A DNA stretch of 62,607 nucleotides, taken from positions 1-62,607 of the forward strand of contig JAFUFE010000168.1 in the NCBI GenBank assembly GCA_017470085.1, written 5' to 3'. The translations under genes were made by a program, and so were the position numbers. Shown here piece by piece: positions 16,436 through 25,183 of the stretch (the first letter of the stretch is position 1; the number at the start of each line of letters is the position of its first letter). The stretch is from Treponema sp. Lineage in GTDB: Bacteria; Spirochaetota; Spirochaetia; Treponematales; Treponemataceae. The notes beneath the pieces are model-generated. The model ran no database searches and was not told the origin of the DNA. It saw nothing but the letters and a program-made list of their open reading frames with translations.

Positions 16436-18892
16436 ATGCAGTTTGATGCAGAACGATTTAAGCGGAGCCTTTCAGAGCGGCTGAAGCGGCAATATGGAAA
16501 AAATATATCGCAGGCGAGCAAGCACGATCTGTTTGATGCGGTGTCTGCGTCTGCCCTTGAGCCCATCATGGAAAACTGGATGGCGACGCGCAGCGCTGTT
16601 GAAAGCAAGCCGGTGCGTACGTTGTATTACCTGTCTGCGGAATTTTTGATGGGGCGTGCCCTCAGCAATAACCTTATCAATGCGCATATTGCGGAGCCGG
16701 TGAAAGCGGTACTCAAAGAAATGGGCATCGACTACAATATGATTGAAGACGAAGAGCCCGATGCCGGTTTGGGAAACGGCGGCTTGGGGCGACTTGCAGC
16801 GTGTTTTTTGGACAGCCTCGCGACGCTCGACTATCCGGGTTATGGTTACGGCATCCGGTATGAATACGGCATGTTTGAGCAACACATCGAGAACGGACAT
16901 CAGGTTGAATATCCAGACCGCTGGCTCGCCCATCGTGATCCGTGGGAAATTAAACGGAGCGATTTGGCGGTTACGGTTAAATTTGGCGGCACGATTGTCT
17001 ACGGCAAAACGCCCGATGGGCAGCCACGGTTTTACATTGAAAACGCTGAAAACGTTACAGCGACGCCGTTCGACATGCCGATTGTCGGCTACGACACGAA
17101 TACCGTCAATACCTTGCGTCTGTGGGCGGCATCTTCTCCCGACGGATTCGATTTGCAGCTGTTCAATGCCATGGAGTATAACCGCGCGGTCGAACGGCAA
17201 AACAGCGCAGAGAACATCAGCCGTGTGCTCTATCCGAACGACTCCGGGCCGAGCGGCAAAGCGCTCCGGCTGAAACAGCAGTATTTCTTTTGTTCGGCAA
17301 GCTTGCAGGATATCGTGCGTCACTATATTTCCGAGCACGGCACTGACTTTAGCCAGTTTGCCGATTTGCATGTGATTCAGTTGAATGACACGCATCCGGT
17401 TGTGGCGATTCCTGAACTGATGCGCATCCTTATCGATGATTACAACGTCGGCTGGGACAGTGCGTGGCAGGTGGTGACGCAGACATTTGCGTATACGAAT
17501 CACACCATTCTTTCTGAAGCGCTCGAAAAATGGCCAATCGATATTTTTCAGGGGCTGCTGCCGCGCGTGTATCAGATAGTTGAAGAAATCAACCGTCGTT
17601 TTTTGATTGAACTTCGCGAAAAATATCCGAACGATTATGAGCGGCATCAGCGGATGGCAATCATCGCTAACAATAAAGTTCACATGGCATGGCTTGCTAT
17701 TCACGCTTGTTTCAGCGTCAACGGCGTTGCAGAGCTGCATACGGAAATTTTGAAAACCCGCGAACTTAAAAACTGGTATGAACTGTATCCGAGAAAATTC
17801 AACAACAAAACGAACGGCATTACACAGCGCCGCTGGCTGTTGACGGCGAATCCATTGCTCGCGGATTTTATTACAAAACGAATCGGTGACGGCTGGATAA
17901 AAGATTTGACGCAGTTGAAAGCGCTTGAACGGTTTGCTGATGATGAAGCGTCGCTGCATGAGCTTATGGCAATCAAGCGGCAGAACAAAGAGCATTTAGC
18001 AGAGTTTTTAAAACATACGCAGAATGAATTTCTTGATCCGAACAGCATTTTTGATGTGCAGGTAAAACGCCTCCACGAATACAAACGGCAACTTTTAAAC
18101 ATATTGCATATCATGTATGTGTACAATCGCATCATCGAAAATCCGAATGTCGAGATGACACCGCGCACTTTCATCTTTGCAGCGAAGGCGGCATCTGGCT
18201 ATCGTCGTGCAAAAGCGATTATCAAACTGATCAATACGGTTGCTGAACGCATCAATAACGACCGCCGGGTGCGCGGAAAGATTCGCGTAGTTTTTATAGA
18301 AAACTACCGCGTGTCGGTGGCGGAAAAAATTTTCCCCGCGGCAGATGTGTCGGAACAAATTTCAACGGCGGGATTCGAGGCGAGTGGCACGAGCAACATG
18401 AAATTCATGGTGAACGGTGCGTTGACGCTCGGAACGCTTGACGGCGCAAACATTGAAATCGTGGAAGAGGCGGGAAAAGAAAATGCATTTGTCTTTGGTT
18501 TGATCGCAGACGACATTGCCCGTATGGAAGCGGAGCACAGGTATACCCCGCAAGAATACCTTGACCGCAACCCTGCACTGGCAAAAGTGGTCAGTCAGCT
18601 GTCAGATGACACCTATGATCCGACGCATCAAGAGTTCAAGGAACTGCACGATGCGCTTATTTACGGTGTTGAAGGGCAACGTCCTGACGTATTCTATGTA
18701 CTTGCTGATTTTGAGGCGTACTGTCAGGCGCAAGAACGCGTTGCGGCGGCGTACGCGGATACCAAAAAATGGGCACGCATGGTGATGTACAATATTGCGA
18801 ACAGCGGAAAGTTTTCTTCTGACCGGACGATTGCCGATTATGTGCGCGATATCTGGAAACTTAACCCGTGCCGCTTTAACGGAAATGCATGA
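16436..18892 (+). CDS. glgP: Glycogen/starch phosphorylase
   Basis: An 818-aa PLP-dependent GT35 enzyme releasing glucose-1-phosphate from alpha-1,4 glucan ends. Family landmarks: YYLSAEFLMGRALSNNL near the N-terminus, GLGNGGLGRLAACFLDS, NDTHPVVAIPELMR, KVHMAWLAIHACFSVNGVAELHT, and EASGTSNMKFMVNGALTLGTLDGAN, with the Lys in SNMKF as PLP Schiff-base residue. Start 16436 lies six bases after aggagg; the ATG at 16430 directly abuts that site and is less likely. The stop overlaps the EamA transporter start (ATGA). Together with glgX, this indicates storage-glucan use. Confidence 0.95.
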   Translation: MQFDAERFKRSLSERLKRQYGKNISQASKHDLFDAVSASALEPIMENWMATRSAVESKPVRTLYYLSAEFLMGRALSNNLINAHIAEPVKAVLKEMGIDYNMIEDEEPDAGLGNGGLGRLAACFLDSLATLDYPGYGYGIRYEYGMFEQHIENGHQVEYPDRWLAHRDPWEIKRSDLAVTVKFGGTIVYGKTPDGQPRFYIENAENVTATPFDMPIVGYDTNTVNTLRLWAASSPDGFDLQLFNAMEYNRAVERQNSAENISRVLYPNDSGPSGKALRLKQQYFFCSASLQDIVRHYISEHGTDFSQFADLHVIQLNDTHPVVAIPELMRILIDDYNVGWDSAWQVVTQTFAYTNHTILSEALEKWPIDIFQGLLPRVYQIVEEINRRFLIELREKYPNDYERHQRMAIIANNKVHMAWLAIHACFSVNGVAELHTEILKTRELKNWYELYPRKFNNKTNGITQRRWLLTANPLLADFITKRIGDGWIKDLTQLKALERFADDEASLHELMAIKRQNKEHLAEFLKHTQNEFLDPNSIFDVQVKRLHEYKRQLLNILHIMYVYNRIIENPNVEMTPRTFIFAAKAASGYRRAKAIIKLINTVAERINNDRRVRGKIRVVFIENYRVSVAEKIFPAADVSEQISTAGFEASGTSNMKFMVNGALTLGTLDGANIEIVEEAGKENAFVFGLIADDIARMEAEHRYTPQEYLDRNPALAKVVSQLSDDTYDPTHQEFKELHDALIYGVEGQRPDVFYVLADFEAYCQAQERVAAAYADTKKWARMVMYNIANSGKFSSDRTIADYVRDIWKLNPCRFNGNA

Positions 18893-19797
18893 CACGGCAC
18901 GCTGCATCTTTTTTTGCGGGAGCGGGACTATTGCTGACCGCAGGTATCTGGGGGTTCGGTTTTGTTGTCGTAAAGGACAGCCTTGACTACGTGGGGCCGC
19001 TGTACATGGTGGCGTTTCGTTTTTCTATAGCGGCGGTGGCACTGACCGCACTGCTTTGGCAGTCGCTCAAAGAAACGGTTCGGAGAGATATTTTCGACGG
19101 TGCGCTGCTCGGTATTTTTTTGTGTGCTGCGTTTGTCTTTCAAACGATTGGCTGCAAGTATACAACGGCAGGGAAAAATGCGTTTTTGACAACAATCTAT
19201 GTATTGCTCGTGCCGCTGTTTGCGTGGGGATTGTACCGCCGGCGCCCTCCCCGGTATGTGTTCATCGCAGCGTTTTTGTCGGTCGTTGGAATCGGACTTT
19301 TGGCGCTGACGCCCGGCGCTGATTCCCTTTTGACGGTACAGGGCGGTGATGTATTGACGCTTATCTGCGGGGTGTTCTACGCGCTGCACATCATCTATAT
19401 GGAAAAATGCAATCGGGAGAACCGTAATCCGATTCTGCTGACAGTGCTGCAATTTTTGTTTGTTGCACTGTTTTCGTGGGTGCTGGCGCCAGTTATCGAC
19501 GGTGCCATTCCGTTGCATGCGATCGTGCAGCCGCGTGTCGTCGCATCGATGCTGTATCTGGGGATATTCAGCACGCTCGTCTGTTTTTTGTTGCAGAATA
19601 TTGGGCTTAAATATGTGTCGTCGTCGTTTGCATCGCTGCTACTGTCATGCGAATCGGTCTTTGGTGTGCTGTTCAGTGTGATACTGCTGCACGAGGCGGT
19701 AACGCTTCGTATGGCTTGCGGGTGTGTGTTGATTTTCTGTGCCGTCATTTTGACACAGACAAAGTTTGATTTTCGTTTCAAACGGAAAGCGCTCTAG
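18889..19797 (+). CDS. EamA/DMT-family transporter
   Basis: A 302-aa inner-membrane protein with ten hydrophobic segments and the internal two-fold repeat of the drug/metabolite transporter superfamily. Typical first-helix residues TAGIWGFGFVVVK and the end of each EamA repeat (FVFQTIGCKYTTAGKNAFL, then CFLLQNIGLKYVSSSFASLLLSCESVFGVLFSVILLHE) are visible. The substrate cannot be told; the family exports amino acids and metabolites. Its ATG overlaps the glgP stop by four bases, so it is translated with glgP. Its own stop codon abuts that of era on the other strand with no gap. Confidence 0.88.
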   Translation: MTRHAASFFAGAGLLLTAGIWGFGFVVVKDSLDYVGPLYMVAFRFSIAAVALTALLWQSLKETVRRDIFDGALLGIFLCAAFVFQTIGCKYTTAGKNAFLTTIYVLLVPLFAWGLYRRRPPRYVFIAAFLSVVGIGLLALTPGADSLLTVQGGDVLTLICGVFYALHIIYMEKCNRENRNPILLTVLQFLFVALFSWVLAPVIDGAIPLHAIVQPRVVASMLYLGIFSTLVCFLLQNIGLKYVSSSFASLLLSCESVFGVLFSVILLHEAVTLRMACGCVLIFCAVILTQTKFDFRFKRKAL

Positions 19798-20724
19798 CTA
19801 TTTGATGAGCTGGTGAAGCACGCGATCCTTTTGCCGCCAGTTTTTATCGACTTTGACCTGCAAATCGACGTCGACTGTATAGTCAAAGATCGTGCGCAAT
19901 TTTTTTATGGCAGCGATGCGGATTGCCCGTATCATTGCGGCGCCTTTTCCGATAACGATGCCTTTCTGGCTTTCGCGTTCAACGCAGAGAAATGCACGTA
20001 CCCAGAGCCGAGAGCCGTTGTTCCTGAATTCCGCGTCGGCAATGTCAACGTACAGACAATGCGGAATTTCTTCTGACAGCCGATTGATCGCTTCTCCACG
20101 GATGATTTCTGCAATGCGGAACTCTACGTCTTGGTCTGTGTACAAGTCAGTCGGATAGAGCGCCGGAGCGACTGGTGCTTTCCGGAGTAGTGCGTCAAGT
20201 ACTGCGTCTGTACCGCTGTTAGTCAATGCGGACATGGTACACAGGCAGTCATCGGGTACTGCTGGCAGCGCCGCCCGGATAAAGCTGCGTGCTGCAGCGA
20301 CCTGTGCTGCCGGCGAGTCGCTCTTGTTTACTGCGACAACAACGCGGTCGACATACGGCGCAAGCAGTTCTGCTGTCAATGATTCTTCGGTACCTGCTGC
20401 GCGCGTTGCGTCTACAATATATAGAATAACGTCAGCGTCTTTGAGTTGTGTATGGGTAACATTCCGCAGCCTGATGTTGAGTTTTTTGTCTGATTCATGA
20501 TATCCGGGGGTGTCCACAAATATGAGCTGACTGAACGGAGTGTGTACGATGCCGCGGATCGCATCGCGCGTTGTCTGCGGAACAGGAGACACAATGGCAA
20601 CCGGCTCTTTACAGACAGTGTTCAGAAATGTTGATTTTCCCGCGGACGGGCGGCCGATAATGGCGACGACTGCGGTCTTAAACTGTTCGTCGCCTAATTC
20701 AGTTTTCACTGTATCAGTAATCAT
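19798..20724 (-). CDS. era: GTPase Era, 30S ribosome assembly
   Basis: A 308-aa protein with an N-terminal GTPase domain and a C-terminal KH RNA-binding domain that binds the 3' end of 16S rRNA. G1 is GRPSAGKS (24-31), the switch has PQTTRD, G3 is DTPGYHE, and G4 is NKSD. KH features include VRAFLCVERESQKGIVIGKGAAMIRAIRIAAIKKL. The helical DxxxE-like inter-domain region is normal. The start has no Shine-Dalgarno but a TGC-TATACT box six bases upstream. radA is the next gene upstream on the same strand, 32 bp away. Confidence 0.93.
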   Translation of the reverse strand: MITDTVKTELGDEQFKTAVVAIIGRPSAGKSTFLNTVCKEPVAIVSPVPQTTRDAIRGIVHTPFSQLIFVDTPGYHESDKKLNIRLRNVTHTQLKDADVILYIVDATRAAGTEESLTAELLAPYVDRVVVAVNKSDSPAAQVAAARSFIRAALPAVPDDCLCTMSALTNSGTDAVLDALLRKAPVAPALYPTDLYTDQDVEFRIAEIIRGEAINRLSEEIPHCLYVDIADAEFRNNGSRLWVRAFLCVERESQKGIVIGKGAAMIRAIRIAAIKKLRTIFDYTVDVDLQVKVDKNWRQKDRVLHQLIK

Positions 20725-20730
20725 AAAAAA

Positions 20731-20739
20731 AGTATAGCA
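20731..20739 (-). promoter_or_regulatory. era extended -10, leaderless type
   Basis: TGC-TATACT on the minus strand followed by tttttt and then the ATG at 20724. The expected transcription start coincides with the A of the start codon. No convincing -35. Confidence 0.55.
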
Positions 20740-20756
20740 TTATTTTTTTTAGAGCG

Positions 20757-22118
20757 CTACGTCTTGGGGCAAAATAATGCGCGCACCAATTCCTGTATGT
20801 CCGCTATTTTTTGTGCACCCCCCTCTGCTTCAGGCGCAAAGATTTTTGTAAAACCTAAACTTTCGGCAGCTTTTGCGCGCTGCTTTATTCTAGTAACTGG
20901 GCGGATTTCTCCGGCAAGGCTCAATTCACCGATTATGATGGTGTGCGCTTCTATTGCCAGATCGGTGCGCGCAGAGTACAGCGCCATAGCGAGCGCCGCG
21001 TCGATGGCGCTTTCCGTTAGTCGCATGCCGCCGGCTACGTTGATATAGATATCGTGTGTGCTAAACTGAATACCAGTTCGTTTTTCAAGAACGGCGGCTA
21101 CTCGTGCGACACGCGCTGAATCGATTTTGTCGCTGTACACGCGCGACAGCGATGCTTTTGCGGGAACGGTTAGCGCTTGTAGCTCAACAGTAAAAATGCG
21201 ACTGCCTTCAAACAGTGCGGTACAGGCAACCCCCGCCGGTTGACTTCCGTTGCGGCGTGTTAAAAAGAGCGATGCGGGGTCGGCTATTTCTATGAGTCCG
21301 TGTTCAGTCATGTCGAATAGGCCGATTTCATCGACAGAACCGAACCGATTTTTCTGCGCACGCAAAAATCGTATCTCATCGTTGTTTCGCTCAAACGAGA
21401 TGACGGTGTCGACCATGTGTTCAAGCGACTTTGGTCCTGCGAGTGTGCCTTCTTTAGTGACGTGTGCCGTCAGTATGAGTACGGCGTCGCGCTCTTTGAC
21501 CCACGAAATCAGTTCATTTGCGGAATACTTCAGTTGCGTGATTGTTCCCGGCACGATTCCTGCTGCAGCGGAGTATACCGTTTGAATTGAATCGATGATA
21601 ACAACTACGGGATGCAGTGTATCGAGCGCGTCAAGGATGTCTTCGAGGCGCATGGTGCATAGAATCTCTATACCCGTTGGGGGTATGTGCAATCGTTCCG
21701 TGCGTTCTTTGATCTGCGCCGCCGATTCTTCGCCGCTCACATACAATACGCGCGCGGTGCCGGTATGCCGTACGACGCCGGCTGCGGTTTGCAGTAGCAG
21801 TGTTGATTTTCCGATGCCCGGTTCACCGCCGATAATGATAGCAGAACGTTTTGTGGCGCCGCCGCCGAGCACGTGGTCAAACTCTGCTATGCCGGTCATG
21901 ATTCGGGCATTGTCAAAAGAGACAACGGTTTCAAGCGGCATCGGTTTTGCTTTCTGTTGGGCGGCGGCGCGTCCTGCAGGAGCAGCCGCATTCCTATCGA
22001 GCATGCATTCTTCAAGGGTATTCCACTCGCAGCAGTTCGGGCACCGGCCGAGCCATCGCGACTGCGTATAGCCGCATGAACTGCATTTGTACAAAATCGT
22101 TCCGTTTTTCTTTGCCAT
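20757..22118 (-). CDS. radA: DNA repair protein RadA (branch-migration ATPase)
   Basis: A 453-aa RecA-like protein that processes recombination intermediates. It has the N-terminal zinc finger (Cys12, Cys15, Cys26, Cys29 in YKCSSCGY ... GRCPNCCEW), Walker A GGEPGIGKST (97-106), Walker B VVIIDSIQT, the RadA signature KNRFGS, and a C-terminal Lon-protease-like domain (GGMRLTESAIDAALAMALYSA) lacking proteolytic function in the family. Start 22118 follows aaagga and begins MAKKNGTILYKC; a longer frame to 22214 is not supported. era follows 32 bp downstream. Confidence 0.93.
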   Translation of the reverse strand: MAKKNGTILYKCSSCGYTQSRWLGRCPNCCEWNTLEECMLDRNAAAPAGRAAAQQKAKPMPLETVVSFDNARIMTGIAEFDHVLGGGATKRSAIIIGGEPGIGKSTLLLQTAAGVVRHTGTARVLYVSGEESAAQIKERTERLHIPPTGIEILCTMRLEDILDALDTLHPVVVIIDSIQTVYSAAAGIVPGTITQLKYSANELISWVKERDAVLILTAHVTKEGTLAGPKSLEHMVDTVISFERNNDEIRFLRAQKNRFGSVDEIGLFDMTEHGLIEIADPASLFLTRRNGSQPAGVACTALFEGSRIFTVELQALTVPAKASLSRVYSDKIDSARVARVAAVLEKRTGIQFSTHDIYINVAGGMRLTESAIDAALAMALYSARTDLAIEAHTIIIGELSLAGEIRPVTRIKQRAKAAESLGFTKIFAPEAEGGAQKIADIQELVRALFCPKT

Positions 22119-22398
22119 ACTGTCCTTTCTGTAACGCGGTGCGTGTTCTAATTCAAACCGTGTTGTCGCGCGCGTGGTTCCACAGTGATGTATAGACGGC
22201 GTGATTTTAAACACAGCGCCACGCGGTGTTCATATTCGCACGATATATGTAGCCGTGTCAAATATTTTTTGTGGTTACGAAACCACGCCGTCCGTATATG
22301 CGAAGACGCTCACGCTGTCTGCTCCGTGTCCATCTGGTTTTTATGTGACGTGCTGTGTACGTCGGATACCGCCTGTGAGTGTGTGCTTACCGTAAAAA

Positions 22399-22803
22399 CT
22401 AAAATGCCGTCGCATCCACCGGCGCATCTTCATCTGTCTCTATCATTAAAAAAACAGCGTTCGGTAAACAGGCAGCCCATTCGTGTGCAGTGCGGATGGG
22501 CGCGTGCAGCACGCACAGTTGGTTTTCACACGGCGATGAAAGAAACCGGGCGGTCCCGTTTTCAATAGCGATGACTGAAATACCAGCTGCGCCTTTGATT
22601 GCTATGTTTCTGTCTTGTGACAGGTCGTAGATATATTCTCCTTCTGGAGAACTGATTGTGACTCGTGCGTGTGTGCCCGGATGCCGATACGCAAAAACAG
22701 CAGCGCCCACTGCGGCTACTACCGCATAGCATACGATGACGGCATCTCGCCAGGTAAATGAATGAGCAATGTGTGCCGTTTTCTGTGCGTTTTGTGTTTC
22801 CAT
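22399..22803 (-). CDS. NusG domain II-containing membrane-anchored protein
   Basis: A 134-aa protein with one hydrophobic segment (about 20-40, DAVIVCYAVVAAVGAAVFAY) and an exported domain matching the stand-alone NusG-domain-II family: VTISSPEGEYIYDLSQD, then SPCENQLCVLHAPI and WAACLPNAVFLMIE. The two cysteines of CENQLC are a family hallmark. Function is not known; members are small envelope proteins. It lies upstream of radA on the same strand, separated by about 280 bp. The start has no Shine-Dalgarno, but a TTGCAG/TATATA promoter lies 11 bases upstream. Confidence 0.85.
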   Translation of the reverse strand: METQNAQKTAHIAHSFTWRDAVIVCYAVVAAVGAAVFAYRHPGTHARVTISSPEGEYIYDLSQDRNIAIKGAAGISVIAIENGTARFLSSPCENQLCVLHAPIRTAHEWAACLPNAVFLMIETDEDAPVDATAF

Positions 22804-22814
22804 GGTGTATCAAC

Positions 22815-22844
22815 TATATAGCAAAAAAATAGAAAAGTCTGCAA
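22815..22844 (-). promoter_or_regulatory. Promoter of the NusG-II gene, short leader
   Basis: Minus-strand TTGCAG (22844-22839), 18 bp spacer, TATATA (22820-22815), then 11 bases to ATG 22803. A TATAGT overlapping it ends nine bases from the ATG. The leader would be about 0-5 nt and has no ribosome-binding site. Confidence 0.5.
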
Positions 22845-22916
22845 CGACGTAAGAAAATAAAAGAAATGATACAATACAGCGGCAAGAACAGAACTGCTAC
22901 GGATTATATTCCGAGC

Positions 22917-23012
22917 CCGTGCTGTAAGGGCGGCTCCTGCCTGGAGGCAGGCGCCGTTCCGGAGCCGGACGGCGGAGGAATGGAAGCGACCGCTGGAACC
23001 CTGAAAGCACGG
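22917..23012 (+). ncRNA. Candidate structured RNA of unknown family
   Basis: A G+C-rich 96-base segment in a gene-free gap folds by eye into a closed multi-hairpin shape. The closing stem is CCGTGCT (22917-22923) with AGCACGG (23006-23012), continued inside by GGG (22928-22930) with CCC (22999-23001) across a GTAA/TGAA loop. Inside are CGGC-T-CCTGCC/GGCAGG-C-GCCG (22931-22956, TGGA loop), TTCC/GGAA with an inner GCC/GGC (22957-22980), and AGC/GCT (22985-22994). A -10-like TACAAT sits at about 22870. It lacks the SRP, tmRNA and RNase P signatures I know, and is not a tRNA. The strand is uncertain because hairpins read on both. Confidence 0.4.
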
Positions 23013-23065
23013 TTTTCCGATCCGCATACTCCCCAAATGTATCTACCGTACCGATGTCTGTTCGG

Positions 23066-23094
23066 TTGCTTTTCCTGCTGTCGCGGTGTATAGT
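23066..23094 (+). promoter_or_regulatory. Promoter of the M28-type peptidase gene, leaderless type
   Basis: TTGCTT (23066-23071), 17 bp spacer, TATAGT (23089-23094), then gggtgt and ATG 23101: six bases and no clear Shine-Dalgarno. Confidence 0.55.
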
Positions 23095-23100
23095 GGGTGT

Positions 23101-24006
23101 ATGCCGCCGTCTTTTTCTGAATTCGCTTCTTTTCTTGCTGCTGACTGCCGGCGTGCAGAATTTATTGTGTCGTTTCTTCAGTCGCGGGGCGGCGGAGCGA
23201 CGGTGTTCTCGCTTGGAGGAAAGCGCCACATCTACGTGCGGTTTTCCGACGGTGCGTACAATTCAGCGTATAGAATAAAGACGGTCATTGCGCACTACGA
23301 CCGGGTGGCGGGAAGTCCGGGTGCGAATGACAACAGTGCCGCAGTTTTCTGCCTGTTGGAGTGGGCGGTGCGGTTATTGCACATGGACGGATTTCACAAT
23401 GTGCAGCTGCTTTTTACCGACGGGGAAGAACTCGGCGAGCACGGTGTAGCGGAGCAAGGGGCGTATGCAGTGGCAGCGCTGTTCCGGCGGCTCGGGCTTA
23501 CGCACGATGACATTTATGTATTTGACTGCGTCGGTCGCGGTATGCTGCCTGTAGTGGGAAGCACTGCAGGTCTGGTGCATCCATCGTATGCGTTTTTAAA
23601 ACAGCTTACGGATTTGGAACAGCGTGCCGGAGCGATATTTCATCGGGCAGGATACAGTCGGTGGTTGACGTTGCCGCTATCATACAGCGATAACGCGGGT
23701 TTTTTGGCGTGTGGCATTCCCGCGGTGGTCATAACGCTGTTGCCGGAAGTGGAAGCGAACCGCTACCGAGTGATGTTGGCAAAAGAAAAAAAACTTGCGG
23801 CGTTTGTGATGCGTAAAAAAGAAGCCGGCTGTTTTGACGACACGCCAGAAAGTGTGCTGGAACGGCAGCGGCTTATGGCGCTGTTGCCAGAAACGTGGCA
23901 GCGTTTTCATACTGCTGCCGATTCGCTTGATAGTCTGGATGCAGAAAGTTTCGAAGCGACTGCGCGGATTTTAGATGCGCTTGCAAAAGAACGGACGCCT
24001 GCATAA
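23101..24006 (+). CDS. M28-family zinc peptidase-like protein
   Basis: A 301-aa soluble protein resembling M28 aminopeptidases. The first metal ligands appear in VIAHYDRVAGSPGANDNSAA (His and Asp), the general base and next ligand in FTDGEELGEHG, then FDCVGRG and SDNAGFLACGIPAVVITL near the C-terminus. No signal peptide is seen, so it is probably cytoplasmic. The substrate is not predictable. Start ATG 23101 is chosen because a -10 ends seven bases before it; an in-frame GTG at 23086 lies inside that promoter. The fructosamine-kinase-family gene follows 75 bp downstream on the same strand and may be co-transcribed. Confidence 0.75.
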   Translation: MPPSFSEFASFLAADCRRAEFIVSFLQSRGGGATVFSLGGKRHIYVRFSDGAYNSAYRIKTVIAHYDRVAGSPGANDNSAAVFCLLEWAVRLLHMDGFHNVQLLFTDGEELGEHGVAEQGAYAVAALFRRLGLTHDDIYVFDCVGRGMLPVVGSTAGLVHPSYAFLKQLTDLEQRAGAIFHRAGYSRWLTLPLSYSDNAGFLACGIPAVVITLLPEVEANRYRVMLAKEKKLAAFVMRKKEAGCFDDTPESVLERQRLMALLPETWQRFHTAADSLDSLDAESFEATARILDALAKERTPA

Positions 24007-24081
24007 AATCACGCGCCGCGCGATCATGATATAGCTGCTGCCGTGGTACAACGGAGATGTGCCGGCACAGGGGAAAAATGT

Positions 24082-25011
24082 ATGGAACACGAACAGCCGT
24101 ATACGTCGCTTGCGGCAGCGCTCGGTGCGCTTTCTGGAACAGCGGTGCATGTAGCGCACACCGAACGCATTTTTGGCGGTGACATAAACATATCGTATAA
24201 ACTTGAACTCACAAACGGGCAAACCTTTTTTATGAAAACGAATGCGATGGAAAACTGCGCGTTTTTTGCTGCGGAAAGTGCGGGGCTCTCTGCGTTACGG
24301 TCGTGCGGTGTTATCGGAGTGGTGCGTCCCCGCGCTTATGGCATCGATGCTGACGGTTATGGTATTGATGCCGGCAGACGCGCGGGATATTCGTTTTTGC
24401 TGCTCGATTACATTGCCAGCGGCCGGAAATGCAACGACTACTGGGTGCGTTTTGGGCATGAACTTGCAGCGCTGCATCGAGCACCCTGTACACAGTTTGT
24501 CCGCGGCGGGCTGTTTGGGTTTGTGCAGGATAACTACATCGGTGCGACTCGGCAAATTAATACACCAGCCGATTCGTGGATTGCTTTTTTTCGCGACTGT
24601 CGGTTGCGTCCACAGCTGGAACGGGCAGCACCTTATTTTGATGCGTCGTTCAGAAAAAAATGTGCCGTGCTGCTGGAAAAACTCGATGCAGTGCTCAGTG
24701 AGCCGCAGATGCCGTCGCTCGTGCACGGAGATCTGTGGAGTGGCAACGTGATTGCTGGAGACAACGGCTATGCCTGTCTCATAGACCCGGCGATATATGT
24801 GGGACATGCGGAGGCGGACATTGCGATGACAGAACTGTTCGGCGGATTTCCACGCGCATTTTACGATGCCTACAACGACGTGAATCTGTTGGAAGCCGGT
24901 TATGCACAGCGCAGAGATGTGTACAATCTGTATCATTTGTTGAATCACGTGAATTTGTTTGGGCGCAGCTATGTGGCTGCAGTGTACGATGTGGTGAATG
25001 CCTATGTATAA
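24082..25011 (+). CDS. Fructosamine kinase family protein
   Basis: A 309-aa kinase-like protein of the fructosamine/ketosamine-3-kinase family, which phosphorylates sugar adducts on amines so that they fall off (protein deglycation) or handles small ribulosamines in bacteria. Motifs: IFGGDINISYKLEL near the N-terminus, FFMKTN as the ATP Lys region, GLFGFVQDNYIGATRQ, and the catalytic loop LVHGDLWSGNV followed by LIDPAIYVGHAEADIAMTELFGGF. The start is set by aggggaa before ATG 24082; the GTG at 24043 lacks a site. It follows the M28-type peptidase; peptidase plus deglycase could together serve damaged peptides, but that is inference. Confidence 0.85.
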   Translation: MEHEQPYTSLAAALGALSGTAVHVAHTERIFGGDINISYKLELTNGQTFFMKTNAMENCAFFAAESAGLSALRSCGVIGVVRPRAYGIDADGYGIDAGRRAGYSFLLLDYIASGRKCNDYWVRFGHELAALHRAPCTQFVRGGLFGFVQDNYIGATRQINTPADSWIAFFRDCRLRPQLERAAPYFDASFRKKCAVLLEKLDAVLSEPQMPSLVHGDLWSGNVIAGDNGYACLIDPAIYVGHAEADIAMTELFGGFPRAFYDAYNDVNLLEAGYAQRRDVYNLYHLLNHVNLFGRSYVAAVYDVVNAYV

Positions 25012-25059
25012 GTGCGAAGATACGCCGTATTTTTGTGTGCGACCTACGGGGCTTCACAA

Positions 25060-25140
25060 AAATTAAAACTTATATTATAGTCATAGGATATAGTTTATAT
25101 ACGTCTACCGAATATAAAATTTATTGTATATTTTTTTATT
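25060..25140 (+). promoter_or_regulatory. A/T-rich argG upstream region
   Basis: An abrupt A/T-rich stretch containing TATTAT and TATAGT hexamers and segments such as GAATATAAAATTTATTG, loosely similar to ArgR operator half-sites (TGAAT and A/T). I cannot assign the promoter exactly. Confidence 0.35.
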
Positions 25141-25183
25141 AATCATGCGCACAAAGACGAAGGGTGCACAGTGGAGGAATAAT

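Noticed and set aside
22917-23012. Structured segment considered as SRP RNA or tRNA
   Set aside because: The conserved SRP loop with GGAAGG...AGCAG and the tRNA T-loop GTTC are absent, and the 3' end lacks CCA.
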